From: Amphibacillus indicireducens | GTDB lineage: Bacteria; Bacillota; Bacilli; Bacillales; Amphibacillaceae | Assembly: GCF_039539605.1 (NCBI RefSeq) | Contig: NZ_BAABDL010000078.1 | Span: forward strand, 1-27,376 | DNA: 27,376 nucleotides | Direction: 5' to 3' | Shown: positions 7,498 through 15,954 of the stretch, piece by piece | Position numbering within the stretch: position 1 is the first letter of the stretch | Layout: every line of letters starts with the position of its first letter | Program-made: the position numbers and the translations under genes | The notes under the pieces: model-generated | Database searches by the model: none | The model's input: only the letters and a program-made list of their open reading frames with translations | Told to the model about the DNA's origin: nothing

Positions 7498-9579
7498 TTA
7501 ATCATTTTTTTCGTTGGCAAATTGTTGGAAAAGGATTTGGCTATTAATCATTGGTTTGTTTTGTTCGGGTTTAACCGATTCGTATAAGCCATCACTGTCT
7601 TGAATGCGACGATTTGTGTTATCCTTTAAAGAAAGTTCTAAAATTTGCTTGATCCGTGTTTGGTGGTTTGTTTGCAAAATCGGAAACAATAGCTCAATCC
7701 GTCTCTGCAAATTACGCGTCATCCAATCAGCGGAAGAAAGATAATACTTTTCAGCACCATTATTGTAAAAATAATAAACTCGGCTATGTTCTAAAAATCG
7801 TCCAACAATACTATGAACACGAATTTGTTCGCTTACACCTGGGATTCCTGGCTTCAGGCAACAGATCCCTCGAACAATTAAGTCGATTTTGACACCCGCT
7901 TGTGAAGCTTGGTATAGTTTCAAAATGATTGATTTATCTGTTAAGGCATTCATTTTTGCAATGATTCGTCCCGTGCCAAATTGTTCTTGATGTTCAATTT
8001 CATTGTCAATTAGTGCTAAAAAGTCATTTAGCATCAAATCCGGAGCAACTGATAAAGCATTTAATTGTGGTAAATTTGTTGCACCACTTAAATAATTAAA
8101 GAAGTGAGTCGCATCGCGGACTAATTCTTCACGAGCAGAGATCAACGATAAGTCTGTATAAAGTGTCGCTGTTTGTTCGTTATAATTGCCAGTTGATAAG
8201 TGAACAAAGCGCTCAATCTTTGCCTCTCCTTTGCGAACAATTAAACAGATTTTACTATGTGTTTTTAAACCGCTGATCCCGTAGATCACGTGACAGCCTG
8301 CTCGCTCAAGCTTCTTAGCCCAATGAACATTATTTTTCTCATCGAAGCGTGCTTTTAATTCAACGAGTACAGTCACTTGCTTGCCGGCTAAAGCTGCTTT
8401 TTCTAAACTTTTTATGATCGATGAACGTTTGCTCGCACGATACAGTGTTTGTTTAATCGCTAACACGTTAGGATCCCGGGCAGCCTCAGCCAGAAGCTTA
8501 ATTGTTGTCTCGAACGACTGATAAGGATGATGAAGTAAAAGGTCATGTTTTAGAATTTGATCCAAGATTGATTTGTTATGAATGATTTCACTTGTTAACT
8601 GCGGTTGAACTTCTTGATAGATTAAGTCAGGAAAACCTGTTTTTATTTGATGATAAAAGTGATCTAAAAAGGTAAAGTCAAGCGGTACGGATTGTAAATA
8701 GATATCATCTTCTTGGATGTCAAAGATCCTCTTTAAAAACTCGATCACATTTTGGTCAGCGTGCTCTTCTACTACTTCTAGTCGAACAACAGCCCCCCAT
8801 TCTCTTTTGTGAAGCTCAGATTCAATCGCCACTAACAAATCACGGGCATCCTCTTCATGAATGGTCATATCTGCATTACGTGTAATTCGAAATACGGTTG
8901 TCGATTTAATTTCCTGATCTGGAAAAAGTAGACTGATATAATATATGATTAAATCCTCTAAAAAAACAAATTCATTGCTGTCACCGACTTGTATTGTTCG
9001 AGTAATCAGTTCAGGTACTTGAACGATCGTCAATTTATCTTGTTCATCTGCTGAAGCATTTAAGCGAACAGCGATGTTTAACGATCGATTCGCAAGCAAT
9101 GGAAAAGGCTGATATAAATGAATCGCAATCGGTGTTAAAATTGGGAAGATGTGTTCAGAGAAATAGCTTTTCAACCAACTTTTTTGAACTTCTGTTAACT
9201 GTTCAATTGATTTTATGTAAATCCCTTCAGTTTTTAAATGGTCAGTTTGTTGTTGATAGAGCTCATGTTGATAGTCAACTAACTGATGATTTAATTGACT
9301 GATTGCAGCTAACTGCTCCACCGTTGTCATACCCGCTTTGTTATCGGGTTGATTAAAATTGGCACGCATTTGATCTTTTAACCCAGCCACTCGAACCATA
9401 AAAAATTCATCTAAATTAGAAGAAAAGATTGAAATGAAACGTAAACGTTCTAAAATTGGATTATTCGGATTGATTGACTCCTCAAGAACACGTTGGTTAA
9501 AACGTAACCAGCTAATTTCACGATTATTGAAATAGTTTGGCTTATCATATGATAAAGCTTCTATCGTTCTCTGTTCCAT
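7498..9579 (-). CDS. ppk: Polyphosphate kinase (PPK1)
   Basis: A 693-aa PPK1 that reversibly polymerises the gamma-phosphate of ATP into polyphosphate. The N-terminal domain opens with NREISWLRFNQRVLEE and FISIFSSNLDEFFMVRVAGLK. The two PLD-like catalytic domains follow. The autophosphorylated histidine is H441 in GLKTHSKICLIVR, with HLSTGNYNE at 460-468; the second catalytic region has FLEHSRVYYFYNNG and SSADWMTRNL. Full length for the family. It is last in an operon, 29 nt after ppx, and SD AGGGAGG lies about 7 nt upstream. Pairing with the degrading enzyme suggests tight control of polyphosphate level. Confidence 0.97.
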   Translation of the reverse strand: MEQRTIEALSYDKPNYFNNREISWLRFNQRVLEESINPNNPILERLRFISIFSSNLDEFFMVRVAGLKDQMRANFNQPDNKAGMTTVEQLAAISQLNHQLVDYQHELYQQQTDHLKTEGIYIKSIEQLTEVQKSWLKSYFSEHIFPILTPIAIHLYQPFPLLANRSLNIAVRLNASADEQDKLTIVQVPELITRTIQVGDSNEFVFLEDLIIYYISLLFPDQEIKSTTVFRITRNADMTIHEEDARDLLVAIESELHKREWGAVVRLEVVEEHADQNVIEFLKRIFDIQEDDIYLQSVPLDFTFLDHFYHQIKTGFPDLIYQEVQPQLTSEIIHNKSILDQILKHDLLLHHPYQSFETTIKLLAEAARDPNVLAIKQTLYRASKRSSIIKSLEKAALAGKQVTVLVELKARFDEKNNVHWAKKLERAGCHVIYGISGLKTHSKICLIVRKGEAKIERFVHLSTGNYNEQTATLYTDLSLISAREELVRDATHFFNYLSGATNLPQLNALSVAPDLMLNDFLALIDNEIEHQEQFGTGRIIAKMNALTDKSIILKLYQASQAGVKIDLIVRGICCLKPGIPGVSEQIRVHSIVGRFLEHSRVYYFYNNGAEKYYLSSADWMTRNLQRRIELLFPILQTNHQTRIKQILELSLKDNTNRRIQDSDGLYESVKPEQNKPMINSQILFQQFANEKND

Positions 9580-9608
9580 AGGCTCCCTCCTAAAGATGAC
9601 AATTTGAC

Positions 9609-11150
9609 TTATTGATCAAGCTCAATAAATTCAAGGACTATTTTTCTTTTTAGTACTTGCTCTAAATGTTTCTTTTGTTTTTCTGCTTGATAGGATTCTG
9701 CACTTGGATTTCTCTGATAATATAGCTTTAGTTTAATTTCCTTTTTCTTCACCTTTATCTCAATCTTTTTGATAACTTGACGTTTCGTTGCATCTAACGC
9801 ATAAGTAAACTTTAATAATGCCCCAATTAATCTGAATTTTTTCTGTTCATGCTTTGTGAGCCAGCCTTTAAAAGGTTTAATAAATTGGTTAAAAGTCACA
9901 CTATTTTTATATGACGCGATCAAGGCAATTTTTAATTTTTCGTGATTTAACAGGCCATCAATTGTTTGATTGGCAAGCAAATAAAATGTATGCTGTGCAC
10001 TTGATTCAGGATCAATAAATTGTCCTAAATCAAAGACATAGATTGCGTGTGTCAGATAAAACCAATCTTTGCTTGTTAATCCTTGAACCTGATTTTTAGC
10101 GAGTCGATCAAAAAACTGTCGGGTTAAATAATGAACGTGAGAAATCTGATTCATATTCAAGTCATAACGCATCACCAGCTCGTTGAGGCTTTCTTCAAGT
10201 ACGTTAGGGAAGTACGCTGTATCATGATTTGCTAAGAGCCAGCTGTAATTAATTCCATCACGTAATCCCTTCTGACTTAAAATAAATCGATCGGCTTTCA
10301 CTGTCTCAAATAATGTTTTAAATGTTTCGACTGCAGGGATAATAATATCTGCTCGATCCTTCGATAAACCTTCAACTTTTTCTCGTTTATTTAACGGGAG
10401 TGCAACCAAATAATTAAGAATCCGATTAATATCGTATAAGTTCATTTGATATTGGTGCAATCCTGCCATTGGGTATGCTTTTTCATTTTGGTCAATTTGA
10501 GCTAAATTACGTGCACTCCCACCAATACCAATCAAAGGCACGTGGCGATCGATGAGCCAAGGCAGTGAGTGGAATTGTTTTTTTACATATTGATGGATGA
10601 TTTGTGCATTTTTACTTTCTGAGAAATCAGCTTGATAAAGTGCTTTTAATGTTAGTGTTCCAAATGGGAAACTGTGTGAATGAATGAGTTCACGGTCTTT
10701 AAAATAAGTCACCTCGGTACTCCCACCACCCATGTCGACTGTAATCGCTTCGGTCATCGGTGTTGAATTGACAACAGCCAGATAGCCATAATAGGCTTCT
10801 TCTTTTTCAGAGAGAATGACCATATCCCAATCGAATTGATCTTTAACTTTTTTAATCAGATCATCACGGTTGTGTGCTTGTCTAACTGTTGCTGTGGCGA
10901 TGCAGACAAATTGTTGATAGGGATAGATTGCTAAAACTTCTGCAAAGTTTGTTAGTGTGCTTAGTAAAACATTGATACCTTCTTGTGAGAGGTTTTGTTG
11001 CTTGTCTAAATAATTTGATAGTCGGGAGACTGCTTTAACATTTTCGACTTCATATAAGCGTCCGGATTTTTCTTTTGCATAAATGACGAGTCGCATAGAG
11101 TTTGAGCCAATATCGATTAGTGCTGAATAGTCTTGGTTAGATTTAATCAT
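9609..11150 (-). CDS. ppx: Exopolyphosphatase, Ppx/GppA family
   Basis: A 513-aa Ppx/GppA phosphatase that releases orthophosphate from polyphosphate ends (some members also hydrolyse pppGpp). The actin-like ATPase fold shows phosphate loop 1 DIGSNSMRL (13-21), the likely catalytic Glu region SEKEEAYYG (114-122), and phosphate loop 2 VDMGGGSTE (138-146). GIGGSARNLAQ and the helical C-terminal HD-like extension bring it to the long-form length. It lies 75 nt downstream of the unknown 438-aa gene and 29 nt upstream of ppk in one minus-strand operon. ATG with SD about 9 nt upstream. Confidence 0.95.
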   Translation of the reverse strand: MIKSNQDYSALIDIGSNSMRLVIYAKEKSGRLYEVENVKAVSRLSNYLDKQQNLSQEGINVLLSTLTNFAEVLAIYPYQQFVCIATATVRQAHNRDDLIKKVKDQFDWDMVILSEKEEAYYGYLAVVNSTPMTEAITVDMGGGSTEVTYFKDRELIHSHSFPFGTLTLKALYQADFSESKNAQIIHQYVKKQFHSLPWLIDRHVPLIGIGGSARNLAQIDQNEKAYPMAGLHQYQMNLYDINRILNYLVALPLNKREKVEGLSKDRADIIIPAVETFKTLFETVKADRFILSQKGLRDGINYSWLLANHDTAYFPNVLEESLNELVMRYDLNMNQISHVHYLTRQFFDRLAKNQVQGLTSKDWFYLTHAIYVFDLGQFIDPESSAQHTFYLLANQTIDGLLNHEKLKIALIASYKNSVTFNQFIKPFKGWLTKHEQKKFRLIGALLKFTYALDATKRQVIKKIEIKVKKKEIKLKLYYQRNPSAESYQAEKQKKHLEQVLKRKIVLEFIELDQ

Positions 11151-11225
11151 TTTGCGTCACCTGCTTTTGTCTATTAAAGTAGCTATACCACTCTTTAGTT
11201 AGTTTTAATCTTAAAAAGAATGAAT

Positions 11226-12542
11226 TTAGTTTGAGTATTTCATTTGGTGGATGCGTTGTTCTTGGTATGCATCGGCTTCTTCGTCTTGGCCAGTTTTTTT
11301 CAATAAATCGATTAATTTTTTAAACAGTGTTTCATTAGTTGGGTGTAATTCAATTTCCCACTTCAGACAGTCGATTGCACCAGCGAGGTAATTAAATTTC
11401 TGATAAATATCAGCAAGCTTTTCTTGTTGATCTGGGTTTTCTTCGAGTTGTTTAATCATTTGTAATTGTTTAGTAAATGAGAATCGATCATTAAATTTGG
11501 CTAACCAATTAAGAATATGATCGATTGAATGGTCTATGAATGCTGATTCAATGATCATTCGAGTGGCTTTTTCTTTTTCTTCGAGTGCGAATGGATCGAT
11601 CCGTTTGATAAAATTCAATTGGTATTGATTAAAAATGAATAAGTGAGTTGCTTGATCAACCTGAGCCAAATGTTTGATAAATGGCTGAGCCTGAACGTGG
11701 TGAGGAAATTTTTCAGCTAAAACCGTTTTGAGATAATTTTTTGAGTCTGCATTTTTAAGTAAAGTATCTGAAAAAGCTTTGCTGTCAATTAAATTTGGTT
11801 GTTGACGCAAAAGTTGAAGCATTGTTTTGGTACGAATTTCAGCCGGGAATGGCATTAATGTTGGTAAAAAAAGTTGCCAATAGTGTTCGGAAAAGCCATT
11901 TAACAGTTGAGTTGTTGCTAAGATGCCTCGTTCGAGTTCGCGATTATTTGATAAAAAAATGGATTCCAGTGTGTCAATGTCTAAGGGGGTGTAAGCAAAG
12001 ACCTCTTTTTGTTCGAGTTGATAACCTTGGAATGTTAGTGTTGCTAATATGTCATGTGCAAATTGATTGTCAGGTTGATAGTTCTTTAATGTTGAGATGG
12101 CTTGAAAGGCGAGTTGAAGCTGACCGTCTCGTCGGTGTTGACGGAAACATTCAATAAATAGCTTGCTGATTTTTTCTTGGCTGATGGCATGGTCAAAGTA
12201 AGCGAGTATGATGATTTGTTCGAGTTGTTTCATATTTTGTGACATGGTTTGAATCATTTTTTTCAGTGGTAGACAGGAAAATATTCGATCATGAATGAGT
12301 GAATCGATCGCATGGTGAGGTGAGGTGACAATTAGACCGTGTTTAATCGCTGTTGCAATGAACGAGTTTGGATTCAAATCAACTATTTTAAGTGTGTTGA
12401 TGTAACGTTCTTTGTGAAAAATTAAATAATAGGCTTGTCCAGAACGACCATAGGCCTCGATTAATTGACAATTTTGAAACTGGATTAATCGTTTGACTGT
12501 TAAAGTGGCTTGTTTCTGTTGGATTTGGATTTTACATTTCAT
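11226..12542 (-). CDS. Unknown 438-aa helical protein, first gene of the polyphosphate operon
   Basis: I do not recognise this family. No signal peptide or transmembrane segment is visible, so it should be cytoplasmic. The first ~75 residues look beta-rich (KIQIQQKQATLTVKRLIQFQNCQLIEAYG...YYLIFHKERYI). The rest is alpha-helical; the C-terminal ~70 residues (QEKLADIYQKFNYLAGAIDC, then W...PTNETLFKKLIDLLKKTGQDEEADAY) look like TPR-type helix pairs. Glutamine is abundant. The gene has a good SD (AGGAGGCGAT) and an extended -10 promoter, and it precedes ppx by 75 nt. Its place suggests a polyphosphate-related or scaffolding role, which is inference only. Confidence 0.8.
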   Translation of the reverse strand: MKCKIQIQQKQATLTVKRLIQFQNCQLIEAYGRSGQAYYLIFHKERYINTLKIVDLNPNSFIATAIKHGLIVTSPHHAIDSLIHDRIFSCLPLKKMIQTMSQNMKQLEQIIILAYFDHAISQEKISKLFIECFRQHRRDGQLQLAFQAISTLKNYQPDNQFAHDILATLTFQGYQLEQKEVFAYTPLDIDTLESIFLSNNRELERGILATTQLLNGFSEHYWQLFLPTLMPFPAEIRTKTMLQLLRQQPNLIDSKAFSDTLLKNADSKNYLKTVLAEKFPHHVQAQPFIKHLAQVDQATHLFIFNQYQLNFIKRIDPFALEEKEKATRMIIESAFIDHSIDHILNWLAKFNDRFSFTKQLQMIKQLEENPDQQEKLADIYQKFNYLAGAIDCLKWEIELHPTNETLFKKLIDLLKKTGQDEEADAYQEQRIHQMKYSN

Positions 12543-12568
12543 CTAAATCGCCTCCTATTGTTATGTCT

Positions 12569-12577
12569 ATCATACCA
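12569..12577 (-). promoter_or_regulatory. Extended -10 promoter of the polyphosphate operon
   Basis: TGGTATGAT (12577 to 12569, minus strand) lies 27 nt before the ATG of the 438-aa gene. An AT-rich palindrome, TTAAAAAAT/ATTTTTTAA (12598-12606, 12614-12622), lies upstream and may act as an UP element. Confidence 0.5.
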
Positions 12578-12641
12578 CAGGATCAAAGGAGTCGTCCTTA
12601 AAAAATTATTAAGATTTTTTAAAAAAAATAGAGCAAAATAC

Positions 12642-12670
12642 TTGAAAGTCAAAGAAGGTCAAAGTATAAT
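12642..12670 (+). promoter_or_regulatory. Sigma-A promoter of clpE
   Basis: -35 TTGAAA (12642-12647) and -10 TATAAT (12665-12670) are separated by exactly 17 nt, ahead of SD AAAGGAGG and the ATG at 12722. CtsR site 1 fills the spacer. Confidence 0.85.
12647..12663 (+). promoter_or_regulatory. CtsR operator 1
   Basis: AGTCAAA-GAA-GGTCAAA matches the CtsR heptad direct repeat (A/GGTCAAA-NAN-A/GGTCAAA) exactly and lies between the -35 and -10 of clpE. CtsR binding here would block RNA polymerase under non-stress conditions. Confidence 0.9.
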
Positions 12671-12682
12671 AAAATTATCAAA

Positions 12683-12699
12683 GGTCAAAAATGGTCAAA
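12683..12699 (+). promoter_or_regulatory. CtsR operator 2
   Basis: GGTCAAA-AAT-GGTCAAA is a second perfect CtsR repeat, downstream of the -10 and 36 bp from operator 1. Multiple CtsR sites are known for clpE genes and give tight repression. Confidence 0.9.
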
Positions 12700-12721
12700 A
12701 CAACAAAGGAGGAAAATACAG

Positions 12722-14842
12722 ATGAAATGTCAAAAGTGTCAAACAGAGCCTGCAACAGTTAACTTAACCCTTCGTATGAATCAACACATGGAACATTTCC
12801 ATGTCTGTCAATCTTGCTTCAATGAAATAAAACAAGACTCAATCAACCCTTCGAACTTCTTTGGCAATAACGGTGATTTCAGCTTCAATGAATTTTCATC
12901 TGGCGCAAAACCGAGACAAGGTCAACGGGTTCAAACAAAGTCGGGTAGAGGTGGCGGTGGTCTATTAGATCAGTTAGGCCGAAATGTAACAGATGCCGCC
13001 AAAAATGGTTTGATTGATCCGGTTATTGGTCGTAATCTTGAGGTTAAACAAGTGATTGAAACGCTGAACCGACGCAATAAAAACAACCCTGTTTTAATTG
13101 GTGAGCCAGGTGTCGGGAAAACAGCAATTGCAGAAGGCTTGGCATTAAAAATTGTTGAAGGACAAGTTCCGAACAAGTTAAAAAATAAACAATTGTACTT
13201 GTTAGATGTTGCTTCTTTGGTTGCGAATACTGGGATTCGTGGTCAGTTTGAGGAGCGAATGAATCAATTAATTCAAGAATTAAAAGACCGAAAAGATGTG
13301 ATTTTATTTGTTGATGAAATTCACCTCTTAGTTGGTGCTGGGACTGCCGAAGGTTCACAAATGGATGCGGGGAATATTTTGAAACCTGCTCTTGCCCGTG
13401 GTGAATTACAATTAATTGGTGCAACAACATTGAAGGAATATCGTCAAATTGAAAAAGATGCTGCACTTGAGCGTCGCTTGCAACCGATCATTGTTAATGA
13501 GCCGACAACGGATGAAGCGGTTCAAATCTTACAAGGGATTAAGGATCGCTACGAAAAATTTCACAATGTTAGCTATAGTGATGAAGTGATTGAGCAAGCA
13601 GTTCGATTATCAAAGCGCTATATTCAAGATCGTTTCTTACCAGATAAAGCGATTGATTTGATCGACCAAGCTGGTGCGAGGTTAAATCTTTTACATGCTG
13701 AATCAGATAAATCAGTCATTGAAACACGCCTAGATGAAATTGCTGTTAAAAAAGCTGAGGCTGCTGAGGTTGAAGACTATGAGACAGCTGCTCATTTACG
13801 TCATGAGGAGCTAAAGCTTGAAAATCAGCTGAAAGAGGTTGAGGATACGCCTTCGTCAGAAGTAACGATTCAAGATATTCAGCAAATCATTGAAGAAAAA
13901 ACGGGTATTCCTGTTCAGAAAATGCAAGCTGATGAGCAATCTAAAATGCGTGATTTAGCTGAACAATTAGCGACTAAGGTGATTGGGCAAGATCATGCTG
14001 TCGATAAAGTTGCTAAAGCAATTCGTCGAAGCCGAGCTGGTTTAAAAGTAGCTGCTCGTCCAATCGGGTCATTTTTATTTGTCGGACCAACAGGTGTTGG
14101 AAAAACTGAATTAGCAAAAGTTTTAGCAGAGGAGTTATTTGGCACAAGGGACTCACTAATTCGTCTAGATATGAGTGAGTATATGGAAAGACATTCTGTA
14201 TCGAAAATTATTGGCTCGCCACCAGGCTATGTAGGCCATGAAGAAGCGGGGCAATTAACTGAAAAAGTACGCCGCAACCCGTATAGTTTAGTTTTACTAG
14301 ATGAAATTGAGAAGGCGCATCCTGATGTCCAGCATATGTTCTTGCAAATCATGGAGGATGGTCATTTGACTGACTCACATGGGCGAACTGTTAGCTTTAA
14401 GGATACGGTCATTATTATGACGAGTAATGCTGGAACAAGTTTTAAAGAAATCCAAGTCGGCTTTAATAAGGATCAAAATGAAGCTGTGTCAACATTAGAA
14501 AACTTGAAGGACTTCTTTAAACCAGAATTCTTGAACCGTTTTGATTCCATTATTAATTTCAAGCCATTATCAACAGATGCGCTCGTAGAAATTGTCGATC
14601 TGATGCTTGGTGAACTGATTGCACATCTAAATGAACAGGATTATCAGCTTTCCATTACAGATGAGGCAAAAGAATTTTTAGCGAAAAAAGGTTACAATCC
14701 AGACTTTGGCGCCCGTCCGTTGCGTCGGGTGATTCAAGAAACAGTCGAAGACGGGATCACTGATTTGTTATTAGATGAGTCAGAGGCGACAGAGATTGTC
14801 GTTGAATTAGTGGAAGAAGAAATTGTTGTGAAAAAGGGATAA
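12722..14842 (+). CDS. clpE: ATP-dependent Clp protease ATPase subunit ClpE
   Basis: A 706-aa HSP100/Clp unfoldase that feeds damaged proteins to ClpP during heat and protein-folding stress. The N-terminus carries the ClpE-specific zinc finger (C3, C6, C29, C32) in place of the Clp-N repeats of ClpC. AAA-1: Walker A GEPGVGKT (127-134), Walker B ILFVDEI (194-200). A UVR-like coiled segment lies at about 340-375. AAA-2: Walker A GPTGVGKT (455-462), Walker B LVLLDEIE (523-530). The VGF tripeptide at 579-581 is the ClpP-docking loop position. Length is as in B. subtilis (about 699). It is regulated by CtsR through two operators and is a single gene with its own terminator. Confidence 0.97.
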   Translation: MKCQKCQTEPATVNLTLRMNQHMEHFHVCQSCFNEIKQDSINPSNFFGNNGDFSFNEFSSGAKPRQGQRVQTKSGRGGGGLLDQLGRNVTDAAKNGLIDPVIGRNLEVKQVIETLNRRNKNNPVLIGEPGVGKTAIAEGLALKIVEGQVPNKLKNKQLYLLDVASLVANTGIRGQFEERMNQLIQELKDRKDVILFVDEIHLLVGAGTAEGSQMDAGNILKPALARGELQLIGATTLKEYRQIEKDAALERRLQPIIVNEPTTDEAVQILQGIKDRYEKFHNVSYSDEVIEQAVRLSKRYIQDRFLPDKAIDLIDQAGARLNLLHAESDKSVIETRLDEIAVKKAEAAEVEDYETAAHLRHEELKLENQLKEVEDTPSSEVTIQDIQQIIEEKTGIPVQKMQADEQSKMRDLAEQLATKVIGQDHAVDKVAKAIRRSRAGLKVAARPIGSFLFVGPTGVGKTELAKVLAEELFGTRDSLIRLDMSEYMERHSVSKIIGSPPGYVGHEEAGQLTEKVRRNPYSLVLLDEIEKAHPDVQHMFLQIMEDGHLTDSHGRTVSFKDTVIIMTSNAGTSFKEIQVGFNKDQNEAVSTLENLKDFFKPEFLNRFDSIINFKPLSTDALVEIVDLMLGELIAHLNEQDYQLSITDEAKEFLAKKGYNPDFGARPLRRVIQETVEDGITDLLLDESEATEIVVELVEEEIVVKKG

Positions 14843-14850
14843 TTATAAAA

Positions 14851-14876
14851 AGGCATCGCTCAGCGGTGTCTTTTTT
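14851..14876 (+). terminator. Terminator of clpE
   Basis: AGGCATCGC (14851-14859) pairs with GCGGTGTCT (14863-14871), with G-U wobbles, followed by a T run. Confidence 0.85.
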
Positions 14877-14898
14877 GATGAAAAATTAAATAATTTTT

Positions 14899-14916
14899 TA
14901 TGAATATATATTCATA
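14899..14916 (+). promoter_or_regulatory. ARG box (ArgR/AhrC operator)
   Basis: The perfect 18-bp palindrome TATGAATATATATTCATA matches the ARG box WNTGAATWWWWATTCANW at every defined position. It lies about 150 nt before the DDAH-like gene and about 27 bp before a TATAAT at 14943-14948. Confidence 0.7.
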
Positions 14917-14959
14917 AATTCCCTCTCGCATTGTCATGGTTGTATAATTAGAAAAGTTT

Positions 14960-14977
14960 TTCGAATATTCATGCAAT
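14960..14977 (+). promoter_or_regulatory. Second, degenerate ARG box
   Basis: TTCGAATATTCATGCAAT fits the ARG box with three deviations and lies 61 bp (about six helical turns) from the perfect box, so an ArgR hexamer could bridge both. A further TATAAT at 15027-15032 is a candidate promoter closer to the gene. Confidence 0.4.
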
Positions 14978-15064
14978 AACAAGCAAACACTAGATTTTAT
15001 CGAGCAGACAAATAAAAAATGTTTGTTATAATGGCAAAAAGAGTTTTCTAGCAGGGGGAAAATA

Positions 15065-15910
15065 ATGAAATTAGCGCACAAGATAGTTTGTCATAATGAG
15101 TATGATCGGCTAAAGCAAGTGATTGTCACGCCACCAACACATATGCGAATTGAAGAGGTGATTAATGAAACACAGAAACATTATCAAGATTCGAACATTG
15201 ATATCGATAAGGCATTAGAACAGCATCGTTATTTTCAAAAAGTGATGCGCGATCATGGGGTTGAAGTGATCGAGATTGAGCCTAGATCAGAATTGAATGA
15301 GCAAGTATTTACTCGAGATATTGGTGTGACGATTGGTACGCAGGTAATTGTAAGTCAAATGGCAACAGATTTACGTGAACGAGAAACTGTTTATTTAAAA
15401 AAGTTCCTCGTTGAAAACAATATGGCCCACATGGAGATTATGATCGACTCAATTGAGGGGGGCGATGTTATCCTTGATGAGGAGCGGATCTGGATTGGTG
15501 TCAGCGATCGAACGACTGAGATAGCGATCCAATCGTTACAACAATTTTTACCTAATTACCAAATTGAAACGATCGATTTGAAAAATGAGATTTTGCATTT
15601 AGACTGTACGTTTAATCTTGTCGGTCCAAACTTAGCTTTGATTTATCGTGAGGGTATATTAGAGGCTGATTATCAAAGACTAAATGAACATTATCAGTTG
15701 ATTGAGGTCGATTCGGAAGAACAATTTACTCTAGGGACAAATGTTTTATCAATTGCACCTGGAAAAGTGATTAGTTTACCTGAAAATAAGCGGACAAATC
15801 AAAAGCTCCGTGAAGCAGGACTAGAAGTGATCGAAGTGCCATTTAATGAAATTATTAAATCAGGTGGTTCATTCCGTTGTTGCACAATGCCAATCTATCG
15901 TGAAAAATAG
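15065..15910 (+). CDS. DDAH/arginine-deiminase superfamily hydrolase (YkgA-like)
   Basis: A 281-aa guanidino-group-modifying enzyme of the amidinotransferase/arginine deiminase superfamily, resembling B. subtilis YkgA. Such enzymes hydrolyse arginine or methylated arginines to citrulline. Motifs: FTRD (82-85), EGGD (131-134) for guanidinium binding, catalytic His178 in HLDC, and the nucleophile Cys272 near the end in GGSFRCCTMP. The catalytic set is complete, so the protein should be active. A perfect ARG box upstream ties it to arginine metabolism. Whether the substrate is free arginine, dimethylarginine or another guanidine is not decided by sequence. SD AGGGGG 6 nt before ATG; monocistronic. 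Confidence 0.85.
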   Translation: MKLAHKIVCHNEYDRLKQVIVTPPTHMRIEEVINETQKHYQDSNIDIDKALEQHRYFQKVMRDHGVEVIEIEPRSELNEQVFTRDIGVTIGTQVIVSQMATDLRERETVYLKKFLVENNMAHMEIMIDSIEGGDVILDEERIWIGVSDRTTEIAIQSLQQFLPNYQIETIDLKNEILHLDCTFNLVGPNLALIYREGILEADYQRLNEHYQLIEVDSEEQFTLGTNVLSIAPGKVISLPENKRTNQKLREAGLEVIEVPFNEIIKSGGSFRCCTMPIYREK

Positions 15911-15913
15911 CCA

Positions 15914-15952
15914 GACTAAAAGCTATCATCGCAAAATGATAGCTTTTTAGTC
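15914..15952. terminator. Bidirectional terminator
   Basis: GACTAAAAGCTATCAT (15914-15929) pairs with ATGATAGCTTTTTAGTC (15936-15952), with one extra T. It lies between the convergent DDAH-like gene and yxlG and serves both. Confidence 0.9.
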
Positions 15953-15954
15953 GC

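Noticed and set aside
12510..12725. 71-codon plus-strand frame upstream of clpE
   Set aside because: It runs through the start of the divergent gene, the promoter and both CtsR sites; the region is regulatory.
13044..13466. 140-codon minus-strand frame inside clpE
   Set aside because: Antisense shadow of the conserved AAA-1 domain.
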